From NCBI GenBank assembly GCA_027311125.1, contig DAICZO010000342.1, positions 1 through 6,898 on the forward strand: a DNA stretch of 6,898 nt, in the 5' to 3' direction. This document shows, in pieces, positions 1 through 6,273 of the stretch. The position numbers and the translations under genes are program-made. Source of the stretch: Acidobacteriaceae bacterium (lineage in GTDB: Bacteria; Acidobacteriota; Terriglobia; Terriglobales; Acidobacteriaceae). A model generated the notes under the pieces. It was not told the DNA's origin. It saw only the letters and a program-made list of their open reading frames with translations, and searched no databases. The number at the start of each line of letters is the position of its first letter. Positions within the stretch are counted from its first letter, which is position 1.

Positions 1-1188
1 GTCCCCGGACTCTTCGCTCTCGAGTCCGCCATCGACGAACTCGCCATCAAGCTCAAAAAAGATCCCGTCCAGCTTCGCCTCGACCTCGACACCCTCATCG
101 ACGAGGAAAAGAACAAGCCCTTCTCCTCCCGCCACCTCAAAGAGTGCCTCCAGGTCGGCTCAGAACGATTCGGCTGGTCCAAACGCAACCCCGAGATCGG
201 CTCCATGCGCAAAGGCGACCTCATCCTCGGCTGGGGCGTCGCCGTAGCCTCCTGGGGTGCAGGTCGCGGAGGCAGCGAAGCCTCCGTCCTCCTCCGCGCC
301 GACGGCTCCGCCCGCGTCAGCTCCGCCTCCCAGGACATCGGCACCGGTACCTACACCGTCGTCGCCCAGATCCTCAGCGACAAAACCGGCATCCCCATCA
401 ACAAGATCAACGTCGTCCTCGGCGACAGCTCGCTGGTCCCCGGCCCCATGTCCGGAGGCTCCACCGCTACCGCCAGCATCATCCCCTCCGTCGCCGCTGC
501 CGCCAACGCCGCCATCAAGGTCGTCCTCGCCAGCGCCGTACGCCCCGCTGCCTCGCCCTTCTTCGGGCAAGACCCCGACACCCTCACCATGTCCGCAGGC
601 CGCGTCCACCGCAAAGGCCAATCCCCAGACTCCGGCGTCCCCTTCCAGGACATCCTCCGCATGGCTAACCTAGCCAGCGCCAACGGCGATGGAAAAACCG
701 GCGGCCACGGCTCCGACACCAAGGCCCTCGACTACTCCATGCACTCCTTCGGAGCCCAGTTCGTCGAGGTCGAGTGGGACCCAGGCATCGCTAAACTCCG
801 CGTCAGCCGCGTCGTCAGCGTCGTCGACGGAGGACGCATCATCACCAAGCGCACCGCCACCAACCAGATGGCCGGAGCCGTCGTCATGGGCATCGGCATG
901 GGCCTGCTCGAACAAACCATCTACGACCCACGCAACGGTCACCCCATCAACGACAACTTCGCCGACTACGTCGTCCCCACCGCCGCCGACTCCCCCGATA
1001 TCGACGTCCACTTCCTCGACATCCCCGACCCCCTCATGGGCGAGTACGGTGCCCGTGGCATCGGCGAAATCGGCCTCGCCGGCATCGCCCCAGCCATCAC
1101 CGCCGCCGTCTACCACGCCACCGGAGTCCGCGTCCGCGAACTTCCCGTCCGCATCGAAGACCTGCTGACCTCCAAAGTCCAGATCTAA
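1..1188 (+). CDS. Xanthine dehydrogenase/aldehyde oxidoreductase family, molybdopterin-binding (large) subunit, 5'-truncated
   Basis: The frame is open from base 1 to TAA at 1186-1188 and encodes 395 residues, about half of the usual 730-770 for the stand-alone large subunit of three-subunit (YagTSR/PaoABC-like) enzymes; the N-terminus lies outside the window. Family signatures seen: ALESAIDELA near residues 7-16, DIGTGTYT at 112-119, GGSTATAS at 152-159, and GARGIGEIGLAGIAPAI near the end. The Glu of GIGEIG (about residue 356) aligns with the catalytic Glu that, in known members, activates the Mo-bound water for hydroxylation of aldehydes or N-heterocycles. The last residues (VYHATGVRVRELPVRIEDLL) are the standard family C-terminus, so the gene ends intact. 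Partner FeS and FAD subunits would lie upstream; downstream genes are unrelated. The substrate cannot be predicted. ATG codons inside (for example 205) are internal methionines, not starts. Confidence 0.93.
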   Translation, partial: VPGLFALESAIDELAIKLKKDPVQLRLDLDTLIDEEKNKPFSSRHLKECLQVGSERFGWSKRNPEIGSMRKGDLILGWGVAVASWGAGRGGSEASVLLRADGSARVSSASQDIGTGTYTVVAQILSDKTGIPINKINVVLGDSSLVPGPMSGGSTATASIIPSVAAAANAAIKVVLASAVRPAASPFFGQDPDTLTMSAGRVHRKGQSPDSGVPFQDILRMANLASANGDGKTGGHGSDTKALDYSMHSFGAQFVEVEWDPGIAKLRVSRVVSVVDGGRIITKRTATNQMAGAVVMGIGMGLLEQTIYDPRNGHPINDNFADYVVPTAADSPDIDVHFLDIPDPLMGEYGARGIGEIGLAGIAPAITAAVYHATGVRVRELPVRIEDLLTSKVQI

Positions 1189-1207
1189 CCCCCATCCAAA
1201 ACCCTCA

Positions 1208-1241
1208 CTCTGCCTGAGCCAGATCTCTCGCTCAGGCAGAG
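1208..1241 (+). terminator. Hairpin terminator after the molybdopterin-subunit gene
   Basis: A perfect 12-bp inverted repeat (CTCTGCCTGAGC at 1208-1219, GCTCAGGCAGAG at 1230-1241) with a 10-nt loop begins 20 bp after the stop codon. No U-tract follows, so it may act with Rho or as a 3'-end stability element. Position and perfect pairing are the support. Confidence 0.6.
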
Positions 1242-1303
1242 CCGCAACGGCCATCCATCGCCGTCGCCCCTGCTGTGCCCCCTGCTCCACATCACCAGAC
1301 CGC

Positions 1304-1317
1304 GTGATATCCATCAC
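1304..1317. promoter_or_regulatory. Candidate CRP/FNR-family operator (GTGAT-N4-ATCAC)
   Basis: The bases GTGATATCCATCAC form a perfect 5-bp inverted repeat with a 4-bp centre, the architecture of CRP-type sites (core TGTGA-N6-TCACA, equivalent to GTGAT-N4-ATCAC). It lies in the gap before the gene starting at 1467. A TATAGC hexamer at 1345-1350 could be a -10 element; the site centre would then fall about 45 bp upstream of the start of transcription, near the class II activator position. The motif is seen; the regulator and promoter are inferred. Confidence 0.35.
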
Positions 1318-1334
1318 AGCCCGCGCCCGTCCCC

Positions 1335-1372
1335 GCTACTACCGTATAGCTGGGTTCAAGCCACGCAGTAGC
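1335..1372 (+). other. Possible stem-loop in the leader of the Gln-rich protein gene
   Basis: GCTACT (1335-1340) pairs with AGTAGC (1367-1372), and a short inner TGG/CCA pair encloses a 7-nt loop. It overlaps the candidate -10 hexamer, so it could be a DNA-level feature or chance. Weak evidence: only six outer base pairs. Confidence 0.2.
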
Positions 1373-1466
1373 TTGTCCCCAGACGCTCAACCGTGCTGAT
1401 CACGCTACCGGCACTGGCTGCGGGTACGCCCTCACCTCAGGAGCGACCCGGGAAATCGGAGCCACC

Positions 1467-2081
1467 ATGAAACCCCTCACCCTCGCCCTCCTCGCTCTCC
1501 TCTTCGTTACCCCAGCCCTCACCGCCCAACGCCCCGGTGGCGGCGGAGCCAGTCAGTCCCCGCGCCAGCAGCGGCCCTCCACCCAATCGCAGTCTCAGTC
1601 GCAGTACCGTCAGGGAACCGTCACCGCCGCCAAGCAGCAGCAGCGCGACCGCCTCCGCACCCAGGCCACCACCCAGCAACGCCAGCAATACCAGTCCGCC
1701 GAGCAATCCATGCAGCAACTCCGCACCCAGACCCGCGATATGGTCCGCACCGCCAGCGCCTCCACCGTCAGCACCAACCAGCTCCAGCAGCAGCGCGATC
1801 AGATCCGCGAGCAGCTCCGCACCATGCAACAGCAGCGCGAAGCCGTCATGCAGGGTCTCAACAACGACCAGCGTACCGCCGTCGAACAGCGCACCCGCAC
1901 CATGCAGCAGACCCAGCAGCGCATCGAAACCCACCTCCGCAACATGGATCAGGAACTCGCAAACTCGTCGCCCAACACCCAACGCCTCGCCGAACAGGCC
2001 CGCATCGTCGAGCGCGAATCAGCCCAATATCAGCAGCAGTACCGTCTGGTAGGCGACGACCTCAGCCTCCGCAACCAGTAA
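1467..2081 (+). CDS. Secreted glutamine-rich coiled-coil protein of unknown function
   Basis: Encodes 204 residues. Residues 1-20 are a Sec signal peptide (MKPLTLALLALLFVTPALTA, likely cleaved before Gln21), so the product should be periplasmic. A Gly/Ser/Gln-rich linker (about 22-50) leads into a long, highly charged helical stretch (about 55-195) rich in Gln, Arg and Glu, with about 46 Gln in all and no Cys; it should form coiled coil. The fragment LNNDQR near residue 131 loosely recalls the LTxxQ motif of Spy/CpxP periplasmic chaperones, but I do not claim membership. The start is supported by GGAG at 1458-1461, 5 nt before the ATG. The next gene begins 20 bp after the stop and is also exported, so the two are probably co-transcribed. 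The opposite-strand open frame here is only a shadow of Gln/Arg codons. Function unrecognised. Confidence 0.8.
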   Translation: MKPLTLALLALLFVTPALTAQRPGGGGASQSPRQQRPSTQSQSQSQYRQGTVTAAKQQQRDRLRTQATTQQRQQYQSAEQSMQQLRTQTRDMVRTASASTVSTNQLQQQRDQIREQLRTMQQQREAVMQGLNNDQRTAVEQRTRTMQQTQQRIETHLRNMDQELANSSPNTQRLAEQARIVERESAQYQQQYRLVGDDLSLRNQ

Positions 2082-2101
2082 CCCACCCCACGGAGTCCAC
2101 C

Positions 2102-2575
2102 ATGCCGCCCACAAACACTCGCCCTCGTCCTACTATCCTCCTGCTCGCCATCGCGTCGCTCCTGGCACTCAGCCCCTTCACCGCCGCGCAAGCCGCACCG
2201 GCTTCACCTGAGCCACCGGCCCAACAGCAGACCCCCCGTCCGCCCCGCTACAACACTGCCACCGAAACCACCGTCGACGGAGTCATCGACTCCGTCCAGC
2301 AGGTACAGGGACGCCACCACTGGCCCGGCACCCACCTCCAGCTCAAAACCACCGACACCGCCACCACCTACGACGTCCATCTCGGCCACGCATGGTTCCT
2401 CACCCGCAACCACCTTACCCTCGCCGCAGGCGACCACGTCCAGATCACCGGCTCCAAAGTCAGCTTCAACAACACCGACACCATCCTCGCCCGCACCATC
2501 AAAAAAGGCGAAACAGAACTCACCCTCCGCAACCCTCAGGGCTTCCCTCTCTGGTCCCGCCGCAACATGCCTTAG
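2102..2575 (+). CDS. Small exported protein, probable OB-fold domain, unknown function
   Basis: Encodes 157 residues. A basic N-terminus followed by a hydrophobic stretch (about 12-30, ending TAAQA) is a Sec signal peptide, then a Pro/Gln-rich linker to about residue 52. The conserved part (about 56-157) has the alternating pattern of a small beta-barrel: TTVDGVIDSVQQV, then GTHLQLKT, TYDVHLGHAWFL, AAGDHVQITGSKV, and an ARTIKKG..ELTLRNPQGFPLW tail. From memory, similar unnamed proteins with 'HLGP.WFL', 'GD.V.VTGSKV' and 'LR...G.PLW' are common in Acidobacteriota; the OB-like fold is inferred from this pattern. GGAG at 2092-2095 precedes the ATG by 6 nt, and the 20-bp gap to the upstream gene suggests an operon. 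A ligand (metal, nucleic acid, small molecule) cannot be named. No terminator-like hairpin is obvious directly after it. Confidence 0.78.
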   Translation: MPPTNTRPRPTILLLAIASLLALSPFTAAQAAPASPEPPAQQQTPRPPRYNTATETTVDGVIDSVQQVQGRHHWPGTHLQLKTTDTATTYDVHLGHAWFLTRNHLTLAAGDHVQITGSKVSFNNTDTILARTIKKGETELTLRNPQGFPLWSRRNMP

Positions 2576-2621
2576 CCATGCTGCGCTCGCACCTCATCGC
2601 GCACCCGCACGTCTGGACAGC

Positions 2622-2679
2622 CACACGCGAATGACTTACCGTTCCTGTGTTCGCTTTTAGTTCATTCTGCACACGCGAA
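2622..2679. repeat. Two direct copies of CACACGCGAA upstream of the oxidoreductase gene
   Basis: CACACGCGAA occurs at 2622-2631 and again at 2670-2679, 48 bp apart start to start, with TTCGC between them (about 2650-2654) complementary to GCGAA of either copy. The second copy runs into the purine-rich ribosome-binding stretch (GAAAGAGA, 2677-2684) of the gene starting at 2692. This could be a repressor-binding pair or alternate leader hairpins; nothing shows which. Confidence 0.3.
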
Positions 2680-2691
2680 AGAGACCGACCC

Positions 2692-3075
2692 ATGAGCCCA
2701 TTGGATCGCAGGACCTTCCTCAAGACTGCCAGCATCGCCCTCGCCGGCACCAACCTCCGCATGTTCGGCCAGGCCCCCACCTCCGCCAACGACCACATCC
2801 AACTCGCCCTCATCGGTGCCGGCATCCAGGGCCAGGGAGACACCAAAACCGCCCTCCAGGTCCCCGGCGTCAAGCTCGTCGCCGTCGCCGACTGCTACGA
2901 CGGCCGCCTCGCCCACTCCAAAGAGCTGTGGGGCAAAGACATCACCACCACCCGCGACTACCGCGAGATCCTCGCCCGCAAGGACGTCGATGCCGTCATC
3001 ATCGCCACCCCCGACCACTGGCACAAACAGGCCGCCGTCGACGCCATGAACGCGGGCAAAGACGTCTACCTCTAA
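2692..3075 (+). CDS. N-terminal fragment of the Gfo/Idh/MocA oxidoreductase (Tat signal and Rossmann domain)
   Basis: This is the part translated if the TAA at 3073-3075 terminates: 127 residues comprising the Tat signal and nearly the whole NAD(P)-binding fold up to AGKDVYL. It lacks the EKP Lys and the entire catalytic/oligomerisation domain, so it should be inactive alone. Gene callers may also extend it upstream to GTG 2647, but the added residues (FAFSSFCTRERDRP) push the twin-arginine motif away from the N-terminus. Confidence 0.6.
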   Translation: MSPLDRRTFLKTASIALAGTNLRMFGQAPTSANDHIQLALIGAGIQGQGDTKTALQVPGVKLVAVADCYDGRLAHSKELWGKDITTTRDYREILARKDVDAVIIATPDHWHKQAAVDAMNAGKDVYL

Positions 3076-3081
3076 AAGCCC

Positions 3082-4014
3082 ATGATCCACCTCTACTCCG
3101 ACGGCCCCGAGATCATCAACACCGCCCGCTCCACCAACCGCATCCTCCAGGTCGGCAGCCAGCGCGTCAGCTCCATCGTCTACGCCAAGGCCAAGGAACT
3201 CCTCGCTGCCGGTGCCATCGGCAAACTCAACATGGTCAGTGCCCGCTGGGATCGCAACTCTTCCATCGGCGCCTGGAACTACTCCGTCCCCCTCGACGCC
3301 AGCACCGAAACCTGCGACTGGCCCCGCTTCCTCGGCTCCGCTCCCAAAATCCCCTTCAACGCAGAACGCTTCTTCCAGTGGCGCAAATGGCAGGACTACG
3401 GCTCCGGTGTCGCCGGCGATCTCTTCGTCCACCTCTTCAGCGGAACCCACTTCATCACCGGAGCCAACGGCCCCACCCGCGCCATGGCCACCGGAGGCCT
3501 CCGCTTCTGGAACGATGGACGCAACGTCCCCGACGTCCTCCTCGCCCTCTTCGACTACCCCCAGGGATTCAATCTCAGCCTCCGCGTCAACTTCGTCAAC
3601 GGCGGCGAAGAGAGCGAGGGCTTCCTCTTCACCGGCTCCGAAGGCATCATGGAGATCGCCGGGAACACCGTCACCGTCAGCCGCACCCCCCGCGAATCCG
3701 AACCCGGCTACACCGTCAGCACCTTCACCGACGACATGCAGAAGCGCTACGTCGAACAGTACCGCCAGAAGTATCCCATCACCCACCCCACCGGCGAGCC
3801 GCCACTCGGCGTCGAACGCTTCGTCGCCCCCAAGGGCTACAGCGACAGCTACGACCACTTCCACAACTTCTTCTCCTCCGTCCGCTCCCGCAAGCCCGTC
3901 GTCGAGGATGCCACCTTCGGCTTCCGCGCCGCCGGTGCCGCACTCCTCAGCAACCTCAGCATGGAGAAAGACAGCGTCATCAAGTGGAACCCGGAGACCA
4001 TGCAACTCGGCTGA
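3082..4014 (+). CDS. C-terminal fragment of the Gfo/Idh/MocA oxidoreductase
   Basis: A 310-residue open frame in the same phase as the N-terminal fragment, starting at an ATG 6 nt after the TAA. It begins one residue after the KP of the EKP motif (KPM), so it carries the substrate-binding/oligomerisation domain but no cofactor-binding domain and no export signal. No good ribosome-binding site precedes the ATG (only AAAAG three bases away), so independent translation would depend on reinitiation after the stop. It is better read as the second half of the broken gene. Confidence 0.6.
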   Translation: MIHLYSDGPEIINTARSTNRILQVGSQRVSSIVYAKAKELLAAGAIGKLNMVSARWDRNSSIGAWNYSVPLDASTETCDWPRFLGSAPKIPFNAERFFQWRKWQDYGSGVAGDLFVHLFSGTHFITGANGPTRAMATGGLRFWNDGRNVPDVLLALFDYPQGFNLSLRVNFVNGGEESEGFLFTGSEGIMEIAGNTVTVSRTPRESEPGYTVSTFTDDMQKRYVEQYRQKYPITHPTGEPPLGVERFVAPKGYSDSYDHFHNFFSSVRSRKPVVEDATFGFRAAGAALLSNLSMEKDSVIKWNPETMQLG

Positions 4015-4032
4015 TCCCACCCCATCAGCCGA
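4007..4032 (+). terminator. Intercistronic hairpin spanning the oxidoreductase stop codon
   Basis: TCGGCTGAT (4007-4015) and ATCAGCCGA (4024-4032) form a perfect 9-bp stem with an 8-nt C-rich loop (4016-4023); the TGA stop at 4012-4014 lies inside the left arm. No U-tract follows. It could be a partial terminator or an mRNA stability/processing site that sets the ratio of the two genes it separates. Confidence 0.45.
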
Positions 4033-4090
4033 CCCACACACACCGACAGCACCCCGAACATCTACCGCCAAAGGACGCACCCAGCACCCG

Positions 4091-5383
4091 ATGAGACTCT
4101 CCACTCTGCTTCTCCTCTGCACCCTCGCCCCCGCCGCTGCGCTCGCGCAAGACCCCGCCCACGCCACCGAGTTCCGTCGCCCCACTCCCGGCAACGGCCC
4201 CGACGGCAAACCCCGCATCGCCTTTCTCGCCCACCGTCTCGGCACCGACCACGCCGAAGGCATCACCACCCTCGACATGAACCACGATGGCTTCCTCGAT
4301 ATCGTCAGCGGAGCCTACTGGTACGAGAACCCCGGCGCGCTCGGCGGCGACTGGAAGCAGCACCAGTACCGAACCGTCGGCATCCACAACGAGTTCGTCT
4401 CCGACTGCGGCGAGTGGACCATCGACGTCAACCACGACGGCCTCCCCGATATCGTCACCGCCGGCTGGATCACCAACGGCCTCTGGTGGTACGAGAACCC
4501 CAACAAGCCCGACACCCTCTGGCAAAAACACCTCATCGCCGATAGCTACGACACCGAAGGCGGCGTCATGGCCGATATCAACGGCGACGGCAAACCCGAC
4601 ATCGCCCTCGCCCACTACAACCACTCCGGCATCCTCTGGGTCGACTTCTCCGGCTCCCAGCCCCGCGTCCACCACGTCGGCGGAAAAGAGCAGGACGGAC
4701 ACGGCATCGGCGTCGCCGACATCAACGGCGACGGCAAACCCGACATCCTCACCCCACACGGCTGGTTCCAGAACATCGACGCCGACAACGACAAGTGGGA
4801 GTGGCACCCCGACTGGAGCCTCGGAGACACCGGCTTCCCCATCCTCGGCTACGACGTCAACCACGACGGACACCTCGACCTCATCTACGGACAAGGCCAC
4901 GGCTACGGCCTCTACTGGCTCGAGCAAACCGGCACACCCGCCCACCGCACCTGGACCCGCCACCCCATCGACGAGTCCTTCTCCCAGTCCCACGCCCTCC
5001 TGCTCACCGACATCGACGGCGACGGCCAGCCCGAACTCATCACCGGCAAACGCTACCGCGGTCACTCCTGCAACGACCCCGGCTCCTACGACCCCGTCGT
5101 CCTGTATGCCTACCGCATCGACCGCACCACCGGAACCTTCACCCGCACCACCCTCTCCGCCAACGGAACCGCCAGTGCCGGAACCCAGATCATCGCCGCC
5201 GACTTCGACCACGACGGCGACATCGACCTCGCCAGCGCCGGCAAACTAGGCGTCCACTTCCTCGAAAACCTCCAGATCAACAAAGTCCCCAAAGCCACCC
5301 GCGAAGCCCAGCAACCCATCAACCGCAACTGGCCCTTCCCCAACGAAGGCCAGGAAGTCCCCCAGGAAGATGGCCCCCAATAA
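4091..5383 (+). CDS. Secreted FG-GAP/VCBS-repeat beta-propeller protein
   Basis: Encodes 430 residues. Residues 1-21 are a Sec signal peptide (MRLSTLLLLCTLAPAAALAQ, cleavage around Ala-Leu-Ala/Gln), so it acts outside the cytoplasm. Seven Asp-rich calcium-loop motifs of the form Dx[DN]xDGxx[DE] start at about residues 62, 112, 162, 210, 255, 307 and 371 (DMNHDGFLD, DVNHDGLPD, DINGDGKPD twice, DVNHDGHLD, DIDGDGQPE, DFDHDGDID). Their spacing of 45-64 residues matches one blade each of a seven-bladed propeller. Conserved WYENP follows the first two. Such propellers bind ligands or proteins; related folds form part of aldos-2-ulose dehydratase, but no catalytic residues can be assigned. It lies 76 bp after the oxidoreductase gene on the same strand, suggesting a shared task in sugar or glycan handling. 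The nearest Shine-Dalgarno (AAGGA, 4071-4075) is 15 nt from the ATG, unusually far, but the signal peptide fixes the start. Confidence 0.9.
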   Translation: MRLSTLLLLCTLAPAAALAQDPAHATEFRRPTPGNGPDGKPRIAFLAHRLGTDHAEGITTLDMNHDGFLDIVSGAYWYENPGALGGDWKQHQYRTVGIHNEFVSDCGEWTIDVNHDGLPDIVTAGWITNGLWWYENPNKPDTLWQKHLIADSYDTEGGVMADINGDGKPDIALAHYNHSGILWVDFSGSQPRVHHVGGKEQDGHGIGVADINGDGKPDILTPHGWFQNIDADNDKWEWHPDWSLGDTGFPILGYDVNHDGHLDLIYGQGHGYGLYWLEQTGTPAHRTWTRHPIDESFSQSHALLLTDIDGDGQPELITGKRYRGHSCNDPGSYDPVVLYAYRIDRTTGTFTRTTLSANGTASAGTQIIAADFDHDGDIDLASAGKLGVHFLENLQINKVPKATREAQQPINRNWPFPNEGQEVPQEDGPQ

Positions 5384-5420
5384 CCTCTACTTAACTCACC
5401 CATAAGCTGCAGCAATACCC

Positions 5421-5453
5421 AAGGGCCTCCCGGCATCCAGCCAGGAGGCCCTT
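5421..5453. terminator. Hairpin terminator between convergent genes
   Basis: AAGGGCCTCC (5421-5430) and GGAGGCCCTT (5444-5453) form a perfect 10-bp GC-rich stem with a 13-nt loop. It lies 37 bp after the propeller gene and 18 bp beyond the stop of the convergent minus-strand gene, so it can serve both. U-tracts are weak on each side. Confidence 0.7.
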
Positions 5454-5471
5454 CAACTTCACACCGTCACC

Positions 5472-6188
5472 TCATCGCGGCGCGACATCCTGGCCCGGCG
5501 ACGACACCGCCCGCAGGCTAAAGCTCGCAACCCTCGGCGGGTTCGAGTTCGCAAGCACCTGCAGCGTACCCAGCACCTCCGTCGCCACCGGCGTCTGATC
5601 GCGCAACCGGAAGACCAGCACGCCCGGCTGAACCTCCTTCGCCGACAGCAGGCTGAAGCCACCCGTAGCTCGCCGCAACTCAATCTGCGCCGCCCCCGCC
5701 AACCCCGGCGCAACACTCGGCAGAGCCTGACCCAACGCCGGATAATTCGCCTGGTTGAACGCCGCCAACCAATCAAACAACAAACGGCCCGCCGGCGTGT
5801 CCGGAATAAGCCCCACCTGGTCCCCAAAGCGCGGCAGATGAATCAGAACCGTCGCATGAACCGGACTCACATGATCTCCCCGTCGCGCCGGAACAGGCGC
5901 ATCCCCCGGATCGCCCAGCACGATCGTGTCTATCTGAGATGGATCATCCTTCTCATCAGCAGCCGAACCACCACCCGCCTGAGCCCCGGACGAACGCGCC
6001 GCATCACCGCCGTCCCCCGAACGACCTGCATGCCCCGTATGGCCCAATCCATACAGCACCGAACCCAGCGCACCAACCGCAGCCACCATCGCCAGCAAAA
6101 TAGCCCCAGGACGTAGCGGCTGCCGACCCGTGAGATAAAACCGCGGAGCCGTAAGCGTAGGAACTCCGGTCGTAAGAGGCTGCTCCAT
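5472..6188 (-). CDS. Single-pass membrane-anchored protein with NTF2-like extracytoplasmic region, unknown function
   Basis: Encodes 238 residues from ATG 6188, chosen because AAGGA lies 8 nt upstream; ATG 6197 (three codons longer, GGAG 9 nt upstream) is an equal alternative, and the open frame continues to 6239. A short cytoplasmic N-terminus is followed by one hydrophobic segment at about residues 29-49 (AILLAMVAAVGALGSVLYGL), then a Gly/Ala/Ser/Asp-rich low-complexity linker (about 50-83) and a soluble part. The region from about 131 to 228 (DTPAGRLLFDWLAAFNQANY, RRATGGFSL, VLVFRLRDQ) resembles the small NTF2/SnoaL-like domain that, as I recall, precedes catalytic domains in many acidobacterial S41 peptidases and hydrolases. 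No catalytic domain follows, so it may be a binding or scaffold protein. It converges on the propeller gene and is probably transcribed alone. Function not recognised. Confidence 0.78.
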   Translation of the reverse strand: MEQPLTTGVPTLTAPRFYLTGRQPLRPGAILLAMVAAVGALGSVLYGLGHTGHAGRSGDGGDAARSSGAQAGGGSAADEKDDPSQIDTIVLGDPGDAPVPARRGDHVSPVHATVLIHLPRFGDQVGLIPDTPAGRLLFDWLAAFNQANYPALGQALPSVAPGLAGAAQIELRRATGGFSLLSAKEVQPGVLVFRLRDQTPVATEVLGTLQVLANSNPPRVASFSLRAVSSPGQDVAPR

Positions 6189-6241
6189 GGGTGTCATCCT
6201 TGGATACTCCGGGGCCGCGGCAAAAAACCACCAACACACCT

Positions 6242-6273
6242 AGTGTAGACGCCCCGCCAAACCATCAAGTCAA
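6242..6273 (-). promoter_or_regulatory. Weak candidate promoter for the minus-strand membrane protein gene
   Basis: On the minus strand TTGACT (6268-6273) precedes TACACT (6242-6247), resembling -35 and -10 hexamers, about 50 bp before the start codon. The 20-bp spacer is longer than the preferred 17, so this is a tentative call. Confidence 0.22.

Larger units (their letters stand above)
2692..4014 (+). pseudogene. Gfo/Idh/MocA-family oxidoreductase with Tat signal, interrupted by one in-frame TAA
   Basis: A 440-codon reading frame, the usual size for exported Gfo/Idh/MocA proteins, is broken only by TAA at 3073-3075 (codon 128). Order: Tat signal with RRTFLK at residues 6-11; Rossmann dinucleotide-binding fold with GAGIQG at 42-47; ATPDHWH at 105-111; then AGKDVYL-stop-KP where family members read 'AGKDVY.EKP'. 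The Lys after the stop is the cofactor/substrate-contacting Lys of the EKP motif. The C-terminal domain is complete (DWPRFLG, GDLFVHLFSGTHF at about 242-254, FTGSEG). Known members oxidise or reduce sugars and cyclitols with NAD(P)(H). The start at 2692 is preferred over GTG 2647 because it puts the twin-arginine motif at the N-terminus and has GAAAGAGA upstream. One GAA/GAG-to-TAA type change would explain the break; no other damage is visible, so it is recent, artefactual, or tolerated. Confidence 0.85.

Noticed and set aside
144..668. Arg/Pro/His-rich plus-strand frame over the molybdopterin subunit
   Set aside because: Low-complexity shadow of a well-supported gene.
1341..1372. GGTTCAAGCC resembling a tRNA T-loop
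   Set aside because: The flanking bases pair for only three positions and no acceptor or anticodon arms can be drawn.
1561..1960. Repeated CAGCAG words as a tandem DNA repeat
   Set aside because: They follow the reading frame and reflect Gln runs in the protein; there is no regular repeat unit.
2582..2603. TGCGC/GCGCA inverted repeat after the OB-fold gene as a terminator
   Set aside because: Only five base pairs with a 12-nt loop and no T-run; expected by chance in GC-rich DNA.
3073..3081. Programmed recoding such as selenocysteine or pyrrolysine at the internal stop
   Set aside because: The stop is TAA, not TGA or TAG, and no recoding structure is evident just downstream.
3212..4090. Upstream extension of the propeller reading frame to an ATG at 3212
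   Set aside because: The extension is Ser/Pro/Ala-rich out-of-phase translation of the oxidoreductase; the signal peptide begins at 4091.
2928..4094. Plus-strand 388-codon frame rich in Arg/His/Pro
   Set aside because: Out-of-phase shadow of the oxidoreductase with no domain signal.
2662..4278. 538-codon open frame on the minus strand opposite the oxidoreductase
   Set aside because: Its product is Gly/Val/Asp/Ala-rich low complexity, the mirror of C-ending codons in the real plus-strand gene, and it lies over a recognisable Gfo/Idh/MocA protein.
4025..5212. 395-codon minus-strand frame opposite the propeller gene
   Set aside because: Val/Gly/Asp-rich shadow of the repeated Asp/Gly codons in the plus-strand propeller; no family features.
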